Below are positions 33,726 to 42,806 of a stretch of DNA of 64,000 nucleotides, one piece after another. This DNA comes from Thermincola carboxydiphila (GTDB lineage Bacteria; Bacillota; Thermincolia; Thermincolales; UBA2595). The DNA lies in NCBI GenBank assembly GCA_016841045.1, contig JAENZX010000005.1:62001-126000 (forward strand), written 5' to 3'. The position numbers were made by a program, and so were the translations under genes. Every line of letters begins with the position of its first letter. Within the stretch, counting starts at the first letter, position 1. The notes under the pieces are model-generated. The model did no database searches, was not told the origin of the DNA, and saw nothing but the letters and a program-made list of their open reading frames with translations.

Positions 33726-34731
33726 GATCATTGTCTTGGTATTAACTATGATGGGCTTTTCAGCATTGCTTACAGGATGTTCTGAGATGAAAGAGGAGAA
33801 AAGTATTGAGGTATCTGGAACTGTTGAAGCTACTCAGATTAACATAAACTCTGAAGCTGCAGGCAAAGTAAAAGAGGTGATGGTCGAGGAAGGCAGTACG
33901 ATAAAAGAAGGACAGGTTCTTGCCAAAATAAATTCGACTATTCAGGCTCTTCAGGTTCAACAGGCAGAGGCAGCTTTATCTTCTGCACGTGAATCATCGA
34001 AGCAGACTAAAACAGGAAGCAGGGAACAGCAGATAGCACAGGCACGGGCCGGAGTGGAACAGGTAGACGCCTTGTTAAAGGGAGCCAAGGATAGTTCGGC
34101 AAATGCCCTTGATAACCTTAACCGTATAAAAAAACTGTTCAAAGAAGGCGGAGCTACATCTCAACAGTTGTCAGAAGCGCAGACACGTTATAATGTTGCC
34201 CAGGCACAGGTTGAAGCATATAACGCACAGAAGAAGTCTGCTCAGGAACAGCTTGACCTTCTAAAAGATGGTTCAACCAAGGAGGCAGTAAATATTGCAA
34301 ATGCTGGAGTTGCTCAAGCCCAGGCAAATCTTGAAATTGCTAAAGTACAGTTGGCAAAAACCATCATTTATGCTTCATTAGAAGGAATCCTTACTGATGT
34401 TAACTTCAAAAAAGGGGAATATGTTTCTCCCGGGGCAGCATTATTTACAGTTTTGGACCCTCAAGACCTGTGGATTAAAGTATATGTATCGGAAAAAGAC
34501 CTTCCTAGAGTAAAATTAGGACAGAAGGCTCATGTGTTTGTAGATGCATTTCCGGGAAAGCCCTTTGAGGGCCAAGTATCCAATATTGCTGCAAAAGCTG
34601 AGTTTACCCCTAAAAACCTCCAAACTAATGAAGAGAGAGTGAATATGGTTTTTGCAGTAAAAATCAAGATTACAAAAGGCATTGATCAGCTAAAACCGGG
34701 ACTTCCGGCTGATGTTAAAATAATTTTATAG
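33706..34731 (+). CDS. HlyD-family efflux adaptor lipoprotein
   Basis: About 341 aa. A signal peptide ends in a lipobox (LLTGCS), so the protein is anchored on the outer face of the membrane. A biotinyl-lipoyl-like barrel ([20 protein letters not shown]) flanks a long alpha-helical hairpin (about residues 85-205, Gln/Ala-rich), then [19 protein letters not shown] and a beta-barrel domain. This is the periplasmic-adaptor architecture, here in a Gram-positive type cell, paired with an ABC exporter of the YhiI/YbhG-FSR type. Start is ATG at 33706 or 33709, behind GGGTGAGG. Confidence 0.88.
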   Translation: MMRTKLKIIVLVLTMMGFSALLTGCSEMKEEKSIEVSGTVEATQININSEAAGKVKEVMVEEGSTIKEGQVLAKINSTIQALQVQQAEAALSSARESSKQTKTGSREQQIAQARAGVEQVDALLKGAKDSSANALDNLNRIKKLFKEGGATSQQLSEAQTRYNVAQAQVEAYNAQKKSAQEQLDLLKDGSTKEAVNIANAGVAQAQANLEIAKVQLAKTIIYASLEGILTDVNFKKGEYVSPGAALFTVLDPQDLWIKVYVSEKDLPRVKLGQKAHVFVDAFPGKPFEGQVSNIAAKAEFTPKNLQTNEERVNMVFAVKIKITKGIDQLKPGLPADVKIIL

Positions 34732-34747
34732 CGAGGAGGAATACCCC

Positions 34748-35539
34748 TTGCAGACTGTTATAGAAGTAAAAGAACTCACCAAGAATTTCGGCGGCCATGT
34801 TGCAGTCAACAACGTGTCTTTCAAAGTTAGATCGGGAGAAATCTTTGGTTTTCTTGGTCCTAATGGCTCTGGAAAGTCAACTACCATTCGTATGATATGT
34901 GGAATTCTTTCTCCAACAGCGGGAATCGGTTCAGTGCTGGGATTTGACATTTATAAAGAAGCGGAGAAAATCAAGCAGAATATTGGATACATGTCGCAGA
35001 AATTCAGCCTGTATGAAGAATTGACCGTAGATGAAAACCTTGATTTTTATGCCGGGATCTATGGTTTAGGCCCTGCTCAGGCAAAGACAAGGAAAAGTGA
35101 AGTGATTGAGCTGGCGGGTCTTAAGGGACGTGAAAAATTCCAGGCTAAGATGCTGTCAGGAGGTTGGAAGCAAAGGCTTGCTTTAGGATGCGCTCTTATT
35201 CACCGGCCTCAATTGTTATTTTTGGACGAACCCACGGCAGGTGTTGACCCGGTATCAAGACGGATTTTCTGGGAAATTATTAAATACCTTGCAAAGGCTG
35301 GGATAACTGTATTTGTAACAACCCACTACATGGATGAAGCTGAACTCTGTGACACCATTGGATTTATCCATAACGGCACCCTTACCGCTTACGGGTCCCC
35401 TGAAGAGCTGAAAGAAAAGCACGGGCGTCTTACTCTGGAAGATGTATTCATATCTTTTGTAGGCCAGGAGGAATTGGACCAGGTAAAAGCCCTCTTTGAA
35501 AATAAACAAACCTCCCTTGTGGGAGGTGACCTAAAATGA
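34748..35539 (+). CDS. ABC transporter ATP-binding protein (export type)
   Basis: 263 aa, TTG start with GAGGAGG upstream. Walker A GPNGSGKST, signature LSGGWKQRLALGCAL, Walker B LLFLDEPTAGVD and the switch His in VTTHYMDEAELC are all present, so it should be active. It belongs to the drug/antibiotic exporter class that pairs with ABC-2 permeases. Its stop overlaps the permease ATG by 4 nt (ATGA). Confidence 0.93.
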   Translation: MQTVIEVKELTKNFGGHVAVNNVSFKVRSGEIFGFLGPNGSGKSTTIRMICGILSPTAGIGSVLGFDIYKEAEKIKQNIGYMSQKFSLYEELTVDENLDFYAGIYGLGPAQAKTRKSEVIELAGLKGREKFQAKMLSGGWKQRLALGCALIHRPQLLFLDEPTAGVDPVSRRIFWEIIKYLAKAGITVFVTTHYMDEAELCDTIGFIHNGTLTAYGSPEELKEKHGRLTLEDVFISFVGQEELDQVKALFENKQTSLVGGDLK

Positions 35540-36669
35540 ACCTTCAGCGGCTAATAGCAGTTGTAAAAAAAGAAATTATACAAATCAGGAGAGACCCGCC
35601 TAGCCTTATCATGGCCTTTGTAATGCCAATTTTTATGCTTTTGATTTTTGGATATGCTGTTACAACAGACGTCGACCACATTAAAACAGCAGTTTTTGAC
35701 CAGTCTATGAGTCAGGAAAGCAGACAGCTGGTGGATATGTTCAGGAACACAGAATTTTTCGATACTGATTTTTATGTGGCTGATTTCAGAGAAATGTCAC
35801 ATCTTATAGATTCGGGTAAAGCCAGGGTTGGTATTATAATCCCCCCTGATTATTCAAAAAAAATTCATAGGAATGAGACTTCTCAGGTTCAACTGGTGGT
35901 TGACGGCTCAGACCCACTGGTAGCCAGGACTGCTCTGGCAAACGCCCAGGTGTTAGCCCAAGTAAAGTCTTTTGATATTAAAGCTAAGACCTTGGAAAAG
36001 TCCAGAGTAGGGATTAATCTGAGTCCTGCACTGGATTTACGCTACAGGATTTGGTTTAATCCCAACATGGAGAGCATAAAATTTAACATTCCCGGACTTA
36101 TAGGCCTTATTATGCAAAACATCACTATGCTGTTAACAGCCTTTGCCATGGTTAGAGAACGGGAACGGGGGACTCTGGAACAGTTAATTATAACTCCGGT
36201 AAGACCAGCAGAACTGATTATCGGTAAGCTTATTCCATACATCGCAATTGGTTTTATGGATGTGGCTGTGATACTCGGTTTCGGAGTTTTTTGGTTTGAT
36301 GTACCGGTCAAGGGCAGTATTGTACTTCTCCTTGCCTTATCGTTCTTATTTCTCATGGCTGCACTGGGGTTTGGTATGTTTGTTTCAACTGTTGCGAAAA
36401 CTCAGCTACAGGCAATGCAGATAAGTGTTATAATCATACTTCCCAGTGTTTTGCTGTCAGGTTTTATGTTTCCCCGTGAATCGATGCCCAAAATTATTCA
36501 GGCAATAGGATATATACTTCCCCTTACGTATTTCATGCAGATACTAAGGGGGATTATCCTCAAAGGCATCGGAGCAGCCTACCTGTGGAAGGATATTGCT
36601 ATGCTGACGGCTTTTGCTGTAGGAATATTAACATTAGCAGTGATTAGAATGAAAAAAAGGCTTGATTAA
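35536..36669 (+). CDS. ABC-2 type permease
   Basis: 377 aa. One N-terminal membrane helix (near 25-45), a large extracytoplasmic domain (45-175) and five C-terminal helices (from LIGLIMQNITMLLTAFAMV onwards) match the YbhS/YhhJ ABC-2 class. ERERGTLEQLIITPVRPAEL is the coupling element. With the ATPase and HlyD-like lipoprotein it forms an exporter of unknown substrate, presumably a toxic small molecule that also binds the TetR repressor. Confidence 0.92.
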   Translation: MNLQRLIAVVKKEIIQIRRDPPSLIMAFVMPIFMLLIFGYAVTTDVDHIKTAVFDQSMSQESRQLVDMFRNTEFFDTDFYVADFREMSHLIDSGKARVGIIIPPDYSKKIHRNETSQVQLVVDGSDPLVARTALANAQVLAQVKSFDIKAKTLEKSRVGINLSPALDLRYRIWFNPNMESIKFNIPGLIGLIMQNITMLLTAFAMVRERERGTLEQLIITPVRPAELIIGKLIPYIAIGFMDVAVILGFGVFWFDVPVKGSIVLLLALSFLFLMAALGFGMFVSTVAKTQLQAMQISVIIILPSVLLSGFMFPRESMPKIIQAIGYILPLTYFMQILRGIILKGIGAAYLWKDIAMLTAFAVGILTLAVIRMKKRLD

Positions 36670-36698
36670 AAGAAATAATTTTCATGATAAAAATTAGT

Positions 36699-36720
36699 GG
36701 AGCGCCCTCTGGGACGCTCC
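36699..36720. terminator. Bidirectional terminator between the ABC permease and terC genes
   Basis: GGAGCGCCC and GGGACGCTCC form a stem with one bulged A and a 3-nt loop; TTGTTTC follows on the plus strand and an A/T-rich tract on the other. Confidence 0.75.
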
Positions 36721-36734
36721 TTGTTTCATTTAGT

Positions 36735-37610
36735 TTAGTCGGGATTATTATATTGAGCAGAACTTTGGTCAGCACATGTAATCAGTGCTGCTTCTTTTTT
36801 ACCAAAAAGTACTGATGAAATTATACTTCCTACGATTATTGCTGCAATGGTACCCAGTGCAACGGGTATAGGGACTTTGATATCCCAGAAGGTTAAAAGC
36901 ATTTTCAAACCTGTTACGGCAAGAAGTAAAGCAACTCCGTACTTAACGTGGATAAAAGCCTTCTGTACCCGCTCCAAGAAGAAATAGAGAGATCTGAGAC
37001 CTAGAATAGCAAGAACATTAGAACTATATACGATAAAGGTATCAGTGGTAATAGCAAAAATAGCTGGAATAGAATCAATGGCAAATATCAAGTCTGTACT
37101 TTCAATAAGAAGAAGAACTATAAATAAGGGAGTTGCGTGCAATACTCCTCCAATACGGGTAAAGAACTTATCACCGTGTTCTTCACAGGTCACCGGCATA
37201 AGTTTTTTAAAAAGCTTAACAGCCCAATTATCTTCTACGTTTGGCTCAGCTTCTTTACCAAAGGCCATTTTGTATCCTGTTACAATGAGAATAAAACCGA
37301 ATATATAGAGTATCCAGTGAAATTTTTCAACCATAGCGATTCCTAAAACTATGAAAATCAGCCTCAGAATGACTGCACCTAGGAGTCCCCAATTCAGAAT
37401 CCGGCGCTGGTAAGCACAATCAATCCTATAAACACTAAAAAGCATTAAAAAGAGGAAAAGATTATCCATGCTTAAAGATAGTTCGATAAGATAACCTGCC
37501 AGAAACTCCAAAGCCTTAGTTTGTCCCTGATAATGAAATATTCCTGCTGCAAAGCCCATCGCTACCAAAAACCACAGCAGTGTAAACAGGGCTGCTTTTT
37601 TAAATGACAT
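36735..37610 (-). CDS. TerC family membrane protein (Alx/YkoY-like), riboswitch-controlled
   Basis: 291 aa. ATG at 37610 with GGAGG upstream; longer in-frame starts would translate through the riboswitch leader and are rejected. About eight helices; ELSLSMDNLFLFLMLFS and LIESTDLIFAIDSIPAIFAI carry the paired acidic motifs of TerC proteins, and they probably bind the exported metal ion. Alx/MntX and related TerC proteins export Mn2+, which fits the yybP-ykoY riboswitch in its leader. Expected role: manganese efflux when the ion is in excess. Confidence 0.9.
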   Translation of the reverse strand: MSFKKAALFTLLWFLVAMGFAAGIFHYQGQTKALEFLAGYLIELSLSMDNLFLFLMLFSVYRIDCAYQRRILNWGLLGAVILRLIFIVLGIAMVEKFHWILYIFGFILIVTGYKMAFGKEAEPNVEDNWAVKLFKKLMPVTCEEHGDKFFTRIGGVLHATPLFIVLLLIESTDLIFAIDSIPAIFAITTDTFIVYSSNVLAILGLRSLYFFLERVQKAFIHVKYGVALLLAVTGLKMLLTFWDIKVPIPVALGTIAAIIVGSIISSVLFGKKEAALITCADQSSAQYNNPD

Positions 37611-37684
37611 AAATAGGTACCTCCATGCTTGATTTTTTCGTATAATTGCAGTCCCTTTCATGGTGTTTAGGAGTATGATAATTA

Positions 37685-37840
37685 AAACAAAAAGACTTTT
37701 AACACGCATGACAAGACTGTTGTCATACATGTTAAAAGTCTCACCACTCAGATTAACCGAGTATGAAGCCAGGTTCATAAACAACCGGGTATGTTGACTT
37801 CATATAACGGATTATACCGCCGGCTACTCCCCCTTAACAG
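37685..37840 (-). promoter_or_regulatory. yybP-ykoY (Mn2+) riboswitch with terminator expression platform
   Basis: Read on the minus strand: AAGGGGGAGTAGC (about 37839-37827), then GTCAACATAC (conserved loop), CTGAGTGG and GAGAC, the order of conserved blocks in yybP-ykoY RNAs. The 3' part GACTTTTAACATGTATGACA (37740-37721) pairs over 20 bp (with G-U pairs) with 37713-37694 and is followed by TTTTTGTTTT: a strong terminator. Metal binding to the aptamer would be expected to disfavour it and switch on the terC gene. Confidence 0.88.
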
Positions 37841-37996
37841 ACTCATCTTACTATAAAATGGATAGATAGTCAAGTCATGCGCAGTTAGTGACGGTATAAA
37901 TGGCCTGCTTTTAGATAATGTTATCTTCTCAAACGTGTGGGTAAAAAACTTTATCATAGGGAAAACTAAACTAAACATTATTATGGAGGAAAAATT

Positions 37997-38668
37997 ATGG
38001 ATTTCTTATCATCTGAGTTTTTATCAGCACTATTGGCGCTGATTATTATTGACCTGGTTTTGGCAGGAGATAATGCAATTGTAATAGGGTTAGCTGCTAG
38101 AAGCCTGCCAATAGATCAGCAGAAACAAGCAATAATATGGGGTACTGTTGGCGCTATTGCTGTTAGAGTAGCGGCAACCCTGGCAGTAGTTTGGCTGCTT
38201 AAAATTCCGGGACTGTTACTTGTTGGGGGAGTATTGTTAATACGTATAGCTTATAAATTGCTTGTGAGTGACAAATGCCATGATGTAAAAGAATGCAGCA
38301 ATTTATCGAAAGCCATTCAAACAATAATAGTTGCAGATGCTTTGATGGGTCTGGATAACGTTTTGGCAGTTGCAGGGGCAGCTCATGGAAATTTCCTGCT
38401 GGTAGTAATAGGACTTCTGATAAGTATACCAATAGTTGTATGGGGAAGCACAATAGTAATAAGACTTATAGAGAGATACCCGTCCATAATATTTCTTGGG
38501 GCAGGAGTTTTGGGATGGACTGCTGCTAAGATGATAGTTGACGAACCCTTTATAGAAGCCTATTTAGCCAATAAACAGCTGCTTAAATGGGGTTTTGAAG
38601 CAATAGTAGTTCTGGGAGTGCTGTGGTATGGAAAAATAAAGAGAGAAGCTCCAGAAAAAGCATTGTAA
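37997..38668 (+). CDS. TerC family membrane protein (YjbE-like)
   Basis: 223 aa, ATG with TGGAGGA upstream. LIIIDLVLAGDNAIVIGLAAR (15-35) and IIVADALMGLDNVLAVAGAA (about 109-128) are the two acidic membrane motifs of the shorter YceF/YjbE branch of TerC. In Bacillus these proteins, together with the Alx-like branch, are implicated in manganese export to secreted enzymes. It is divergently placed from the riboswitch-controlled paralog; I do not see a second riboswitch in its 5' region. Confidence 0.9.
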   Translation: MDFLSSEFLSALLALIIIDLVLAGDNAIVIGLAARSLPIDQQKQAIIWGTVGAIAVRVAATLAVVWLLKIPGLLLVGGVLLIRIAYKLLVSDKCHDVKECSNLSKAIQTIIVADALMGLDNVLAVAGAAHGNFLLVVIGLLISIPIVVWGSTIVIRLIERYPSIIFLGAGVLGWTAAKMIVDEPFIEAYLANKQLLKWGFEAIVVLGVLWYGKIKREAPEKAL

Positions 38669-38698
38669 TTAAACTGTTTGAAATAGGTATATGTTTGT

Positions 38699-38732
38699 CA
38701 CCGGTACCATGAATTAATAGTACCGGTGCTTT
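38699..38732. terminator. Terminator between terC-like and hemerythrin genes
   Basis: CACCGGTAC (38699-38707) pairs perfectly with GTACCGGTG (38720-38728), loop of 12, followed by CTTTAATTTT. Confidence 0.85.
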
Positions 38733-38736
38733 AATT

Positions 38737-39138
38737 TTACATCAGTTTTGGAAGCTCGTCCTCTTCTTTGATAATATGATGCCTGAGTACTTGAATCAAG
38801 GTTCCACTTATTTCAATTATCTTTTGATTATCCCGTTCCTCCACGGCATTGAAGAACTGGTCAAAAACAGAGTAAAGAGCCTTATGCTCCATCAGCATGT
38901 TTTTGATGAAGGACTGTTCCTCAGGGCCGGCTTCGGATACATCTTTATAAACAGTTACTTCCTCGTTTTTAAAGTGAGGGATTATTACGTCTTTTATCAC
39001 ATGTGCAAACTCCTCAAACTCAAGATAGGGGTTTGGTGACGGGTAACCTGCCTTTAAATCCATTATATTACCTTCCAATTTTGCCAGAAGAAGCAGTACC
39101 GCTTTGTGATCATCCTGATATACCTTAAGCCAGTTCAA
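38737..39138 (-). CDS. Hemerythrin-like diiron protein
   Basis: 133 aa. A four-helix bundle with the expected ligands: DDHKAVL (helix 1 His), VIIPHFKNEEVTVYKD (HFxxEE), MEHKALYSVFDQF and LRHHIIKEEDELPKLM (HHxxxED). Such proteins bind O2, NO or iron and in anaerobes often serve as oxygen or nitrosative stress sensors. The TTG at 39138 with AAAGGAGTG upstream is preferred; a longer frame from 39231 has no ribosome binding site. Confidence 0.85.
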   Translation of the reverse strand: MNWLKVYQDDHKAVLLLLAKLEGNIMDLKAGYPSPNPYLEFEEFAHVIKDVIIPHFKNEEVTVYKDVSEAGPEEQSFIKNMLMEHKALYSVFDQFFNAVEERDNQKIIEISGTLIQVLRHHIIKEEDELPKLM

Positions 39139-39338
39139 AAATCTCACTCCTTTATTTATAACTGAATTATTATTTTGTCTTATTATAGCATTTTTATCCA
39201 GTTTACTACAGTACAAATTCAGAGGATTCACCGCGTGGTCTGGCGAATAATTGAATTTAAAGTTAATTTTGTTAAAGTTTGATTTGTTATAGTAAATTGT
39301 GCAGAGTGAGTTAATTTTACGTGTCAGGGGTGAACGAA

Positions 39339-42300
39339 TTGAGCCTCCGTTTTATTTTGGGCCGGGCAGGGTCAGGTAAAACTCATTTTATATCAGACGC
39401 CATAAAAAAATCTATTTTAGAATCACCTGATGGACCTCAAGTAATATTACTCGTTCCAGAGCAAGCAACCTTCCAGATGGAACTGGACATGGTAAGGGAT
39501 CTTGAAGGTGCGGTAAGAGCACAGGTGCTTAGTTTTCGCAGGCTGGCCCACCGGGTCTTCGTTGAAACCGGGGGGGCGGCTAGAATCCCTATAGGTGAAC
39601 TTGGTAAGCGGATGGTTTTAAGGGAATTGCTGGAACAAAACAAGGAAAATCTCCGGGTCTTCGGTAAAAGCGCTGGACGAATTGGTTTTGCTGACTGCTT
39701 GGCCAGAACGATAGGGGAATTTAAAACTTACCTTATCACTCCCGAAAATCTGGACTTTGCCGGGCGCGTGATGGAAAAGGCAGATTTACTAAAGAGTAAA
39801 CTGGCTGACTTTAGTTTGCTTTACAGGCAAATGGAAGAATACCTATCAACACGCTATACAGATCCTGATGATTACCTTAGCCTGCTTGTAGAAAAACTGC
39901 CCCTTGCTTCATCATTTAGGAAAGCCCAAATTTGGATTGATGGTTTTAAGGGGTTTACTCCCCAGGAAATAAAAGTTATAGAAAAATTGCTGGAAACCGC
40001 TGAAAGAGTCAATGTTGCCCTCTGTATAGACCCAGAAGTTACCACCGTTAATTTGGAAGATGACCATGTCTTTTATCCTGTTTGGGAAACTTACAAAAGA
40101 ATTACGGATGCAGCAGCAAAAACGGGTGTCACAACAGAAAAAACCGTGATCATGGTTGATTCAGAAGCGGTAAAGTTTGATAAGGCTTCTGATATTGCAT
40201 GGCTGGAAAAGCACTTTTTTACATATCCAGCTCCTGCCTACGCGGGGGATGATAAAAACATAAAAATAATTGCCGGGTCAAACAGAAGAGCTGAGGTGGA
40301 GGCATGCGCCAGAGAAATGATGCGCCTTGTAAGAGACGACGGGTACCGATGGCGTGACTTTGCAGTCCTTCTGCGTGATATGGAGCCTTATAATGAACTG
40401 ATAAAGTCAGTATTTCAGGACTTTGGGATACCTGTCTTTCTTGACCGAAAAAGGAATGTACTGCACCATCCCTTGGTGGAACTTATCAGGTCAGTATTGG
40501 AGATTGCCGAAAAAAACTGGGCTTATCAACCTGTTTTTCGTTATCTTAAAACAGACCTAGTGCCTATTGAACGTGAGAAAGTTTTTCTATTGGAAAACTA
40601 TGTATTGGCTCATGGTATAAGAGGAGATAAATGGACTTCTGGTGACAACTGGCAATATGTGCGGCATTATACCCTGGGCGAAGATGCTGCTGTATCTGAA
40701 GGGGAAAGGCAAATTTTGGAAGAGATAAATGAGGCCAGAAGGATTGCTTCACTGACAGCCGCTAATTTTACTGCCAAGGTCGGAAAATGCCGGACGGTAA
40801 GAGAAAAGACTTCTGCCCTGTATGAACTCCTTGATGAGCTTAAAGCTGCAGAAACTATTGAAACATGGAGAATAGAGGCAATTGACGCGGGTCTATTGGA
40901 CAAGGCGCGCGAACATGCCCAGATTTGGTCAAATGTAATCAACCTCTTGGATGAGATGGTAGAAGCTCTCAGTGAAAAGGAACTTGACATCAAAACTTAT
41001 CTTGAAGTGTTAGATGCAGGTTTTCAAAGCATGACCCTAAGTCTTATTCCTCCAGCTCTTGATCAGGTGCTTATTGCGTCATTGGACCGTTCAAGAAGCC
41101 CGGAGATTAAGGCTGCTTTTATCCTTGGGGTGAGCGAAGGAGTATTTCCTGCCAGAACAAGCGGGGATGGGGTTTTCAGTGATACTGAGAGAGAAAAACT
41201 TGATTCCATTGGTCTTTACTTATCTCCTGGAGGGAGGCGCAGGGCTTTTGAGGAACAGTATCTTGTGTATACTGCCCTTACCAGAGCCAGTGAAAAAATA
41301 TGGTTGAGTTTTCCTATGGCTGATGACGAGGGAAGGGCCAATAGTCCATCATACATTATCAGCCGTATCCAGGAACTTCTTCCAGGCATTGGGGTAATAA
41401 GCATGCAGGCAGAACCTGAAAATAACGACCTGGCCGAATGTGAAGAGTTTCTGGTCCATCCAGGGAGAGCCTTATCTTACCTTTTAAGCCGGCTGAGAAC
41501 TGCCCAATCAGGGGAAGAGATAGGTGCAGTCTGGTGGAGACTATACAACTGGTTTATAAGCAATCGGCAGGAGGATAGCATTGTTTCGCTGTTTAACTCA
41601 ATTTTTCACATTAACCGGGAAGAACCTATAGGCAGAGAGAAAAGCCTTGCCATATACGGTAGTCCAGTCAAAGCAAGTGTCTCGAGATTGGAAAAGTTCA
41701 GGGCCTGCCCTTTTGCACACTTTTCGTCTTATGGACTTAAACTTTCGGAGAGGAAGGTTTATCGACTGGAAGCCCCGGATATGGGCGAATTTTTTCACGC
41801 CGCCCTGAAGTGTTTTGCAGATAGGCTGGAAAAGGACGGACTTGACTGGGGAAATCTGAGCACTGAGGAATGTCTTAAAATTTGTGATAAAATCATCGAC
41901 GGACTAGCTCCACAGCTGCAGAGCGAAATTCTTTTGAGTACTGCCAGGTACAGATATCTGACCGGCAAACTGAAAAAGACGGTTAACCGGGCAGTCCTGA
42001 CCCTGGCAGAACATGCACGACGTGGTGATTTTAGACCCAAATCAGTTGAACTGTCTTTTGGGCCGGGAGGTTCAATACCTCCTGTGGGGATACAATTACC
42101 CGATGGAATCCAGATGCAGCTCTCGGGTCGTATAGACCGCCTTGACGCAGCTGAAAAAGATGGGTCTGTCTACTTAAGGGTTATTGATTATAAGTCCGCA
42201 GACCAGAGTGTGAAGCTGCCTGACATATATCACGGATTGAAACTGCAGCTTTTAACATACCTGCATGTGGCCCTTGAGCATTACTCTCAAAAGGGGCTTA

Positions 42301-42806
42301 AGGTAAAACCGGCCGGTATTTTCTACTATACAGTCAGAGAACCGCTCATTCCTGTCAGGGGGCCTCTGCCTGATGAAGAAGTTTCAAGGCTCATCCTGGG
42401 CAATTTGAAGATGAGAGGTTTTATTTTAGATGACAGGGAAGTGTTCAGAATGATGGATAACAAAACAGAATCCGGCTGGTCGGAGCTGTTCCCTGTTGGA
42501 ATAAAAAGAGACGGCACTTTTTACAGTGGGTCTCCTGTATTTAATGAGGGCCAGTTTACAGCTCTTACCAATTATTTAAATAAAGTTTTTATGGAAGTAG
42601 GGGAGGAAATTGTTGCAGGAAACGTGACGATTCAACCTTTTCGTGATAAGGCCGTTACGGCATGTACCTTCTGCCAGTTTAAGCCTGTATGCAAATTCGA
42701 CAACCTGTTACAGGGAAACACGTACCGAAGTCTGCCGAAGGTTTCTGAAGATGAAGTCTGGAAGCTGATAACAGGTGATGGGGGTGAAACTAATGACCGG
42801 GCCTAG
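39339..42806 (+). CDS. addB: ATP-dependent helicase/deoxyribonuclease subunit B (AddB)
   Basis: 1155 aa. With AddA it forms the Firmicute equivalent of RecBCD, resecting double-strand breaks to a Chi-like site for RecA loading. FILGRAGSGKTHFI is the Walker A, and the C-terminal nuclease includes LRVIDYKSADQSVKL (DxK). Four Cys, one in FRACPFAHFSSYGL and three in TACTFCQFKPVCKFD, bracket the nuclease to hold a 4Fe-4S cluster as in B. subtilis AddB. The TTG at 39339 lies 6 nt after GGGGTG; GTG at 39321 is the longer alternative. It overlaps addA by 14 nt. Confidence 0.95.
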   Translation: MSLRFILGRAGSGKTHFISDAIKKSILESPDGPQVILLVPEQATFQMELDMVRDLEGAVRAQVLSFRRLAHRVFVETGGAARIPIGELGKRMVLRELLEQNKENLRVFGKSAGRIGFADCLARTIGEFKTYLITPENLDFAGRVMEKADLLKSKLADFSLLYRQMEEYLSTRYTDPDDYLSLLVEKLPLASSFRKAQIWIDGFKGFTPQEIKVIEKLLETAERVNVALCIDPEVTTVNLEDDHVFYPVWETYKRITDAAAKTGVTTEKTVIMVDSEAVKFDKASDIAWLEKHFFTYPAPAYAGDDKNIKIIAGSNRRAEVEACAREMMRLVRDDGYRWRDFAVLLRDMEPYNELIKSVFQDFGIPVFLDRKRNVLHHPLVELIRSVLEIAEKNWAYQPVFRYLKTDLVPIEREKVFLLENYVLAHGIRGDKWTSGDNWQYVRHYTLGEDAAVSEGERQILEEINEARRIASLTAANFTAKVGKCRTVREKTSALYELLDELKAAETIETWRIEAIDAGLLDKAREHAQIWSNVINLLDEMVEALSEKELDIKTYLEVLDAGFQSMTLSLIPPALDQVLIASLDRSRSPEIKAAFILGVSEGVFPARTSGDGVFSDTEREKLDSIGLYLSPGGRRRAFEEQYLVYTALTRASEKIWLSFPMADDEGRANSPSYIISRIQELLPGIGVISMQAEPENNDLAECEEFLVHPGRALSYLLSRLRTAQSGEEIGAVWWRLYNWFISNRQEDSIVSLFNSIFHINREEPIGREKSLAIYGSPVKASVSRLEKFRACPFAHFSSYGLKLSERKVYRLEAPDMGEFFHAALKCFADRLEKDGLDWGNLSTEECLKICDKIIDGLAPQLQSEILLSTARYRYLTGKLKKTVNRAVLTLAEHARRGDFRPKSVELSFGPGGSIPPVGIQLPDGIQMQLSGRIDRLDAAEKDGSVYLRVIDYKSADQSVKLPDIYHGLKLQLLTYLHVALEHYSQKGLKVKPAGIFYYTVREPLIPVRGPLPDEEVSRLILGNLKMRGFILDDREVFRMMDNKTESGWSELFPVGIKRDGTFYSGSPVFNEGQFTALTNYLNKVFMEVGEEIVAGNVTIQPFRDKAVTACTFCQFKPVCKFDNLLQGNTYRSLPKVSEDEVWKLITGDGGETNDRA

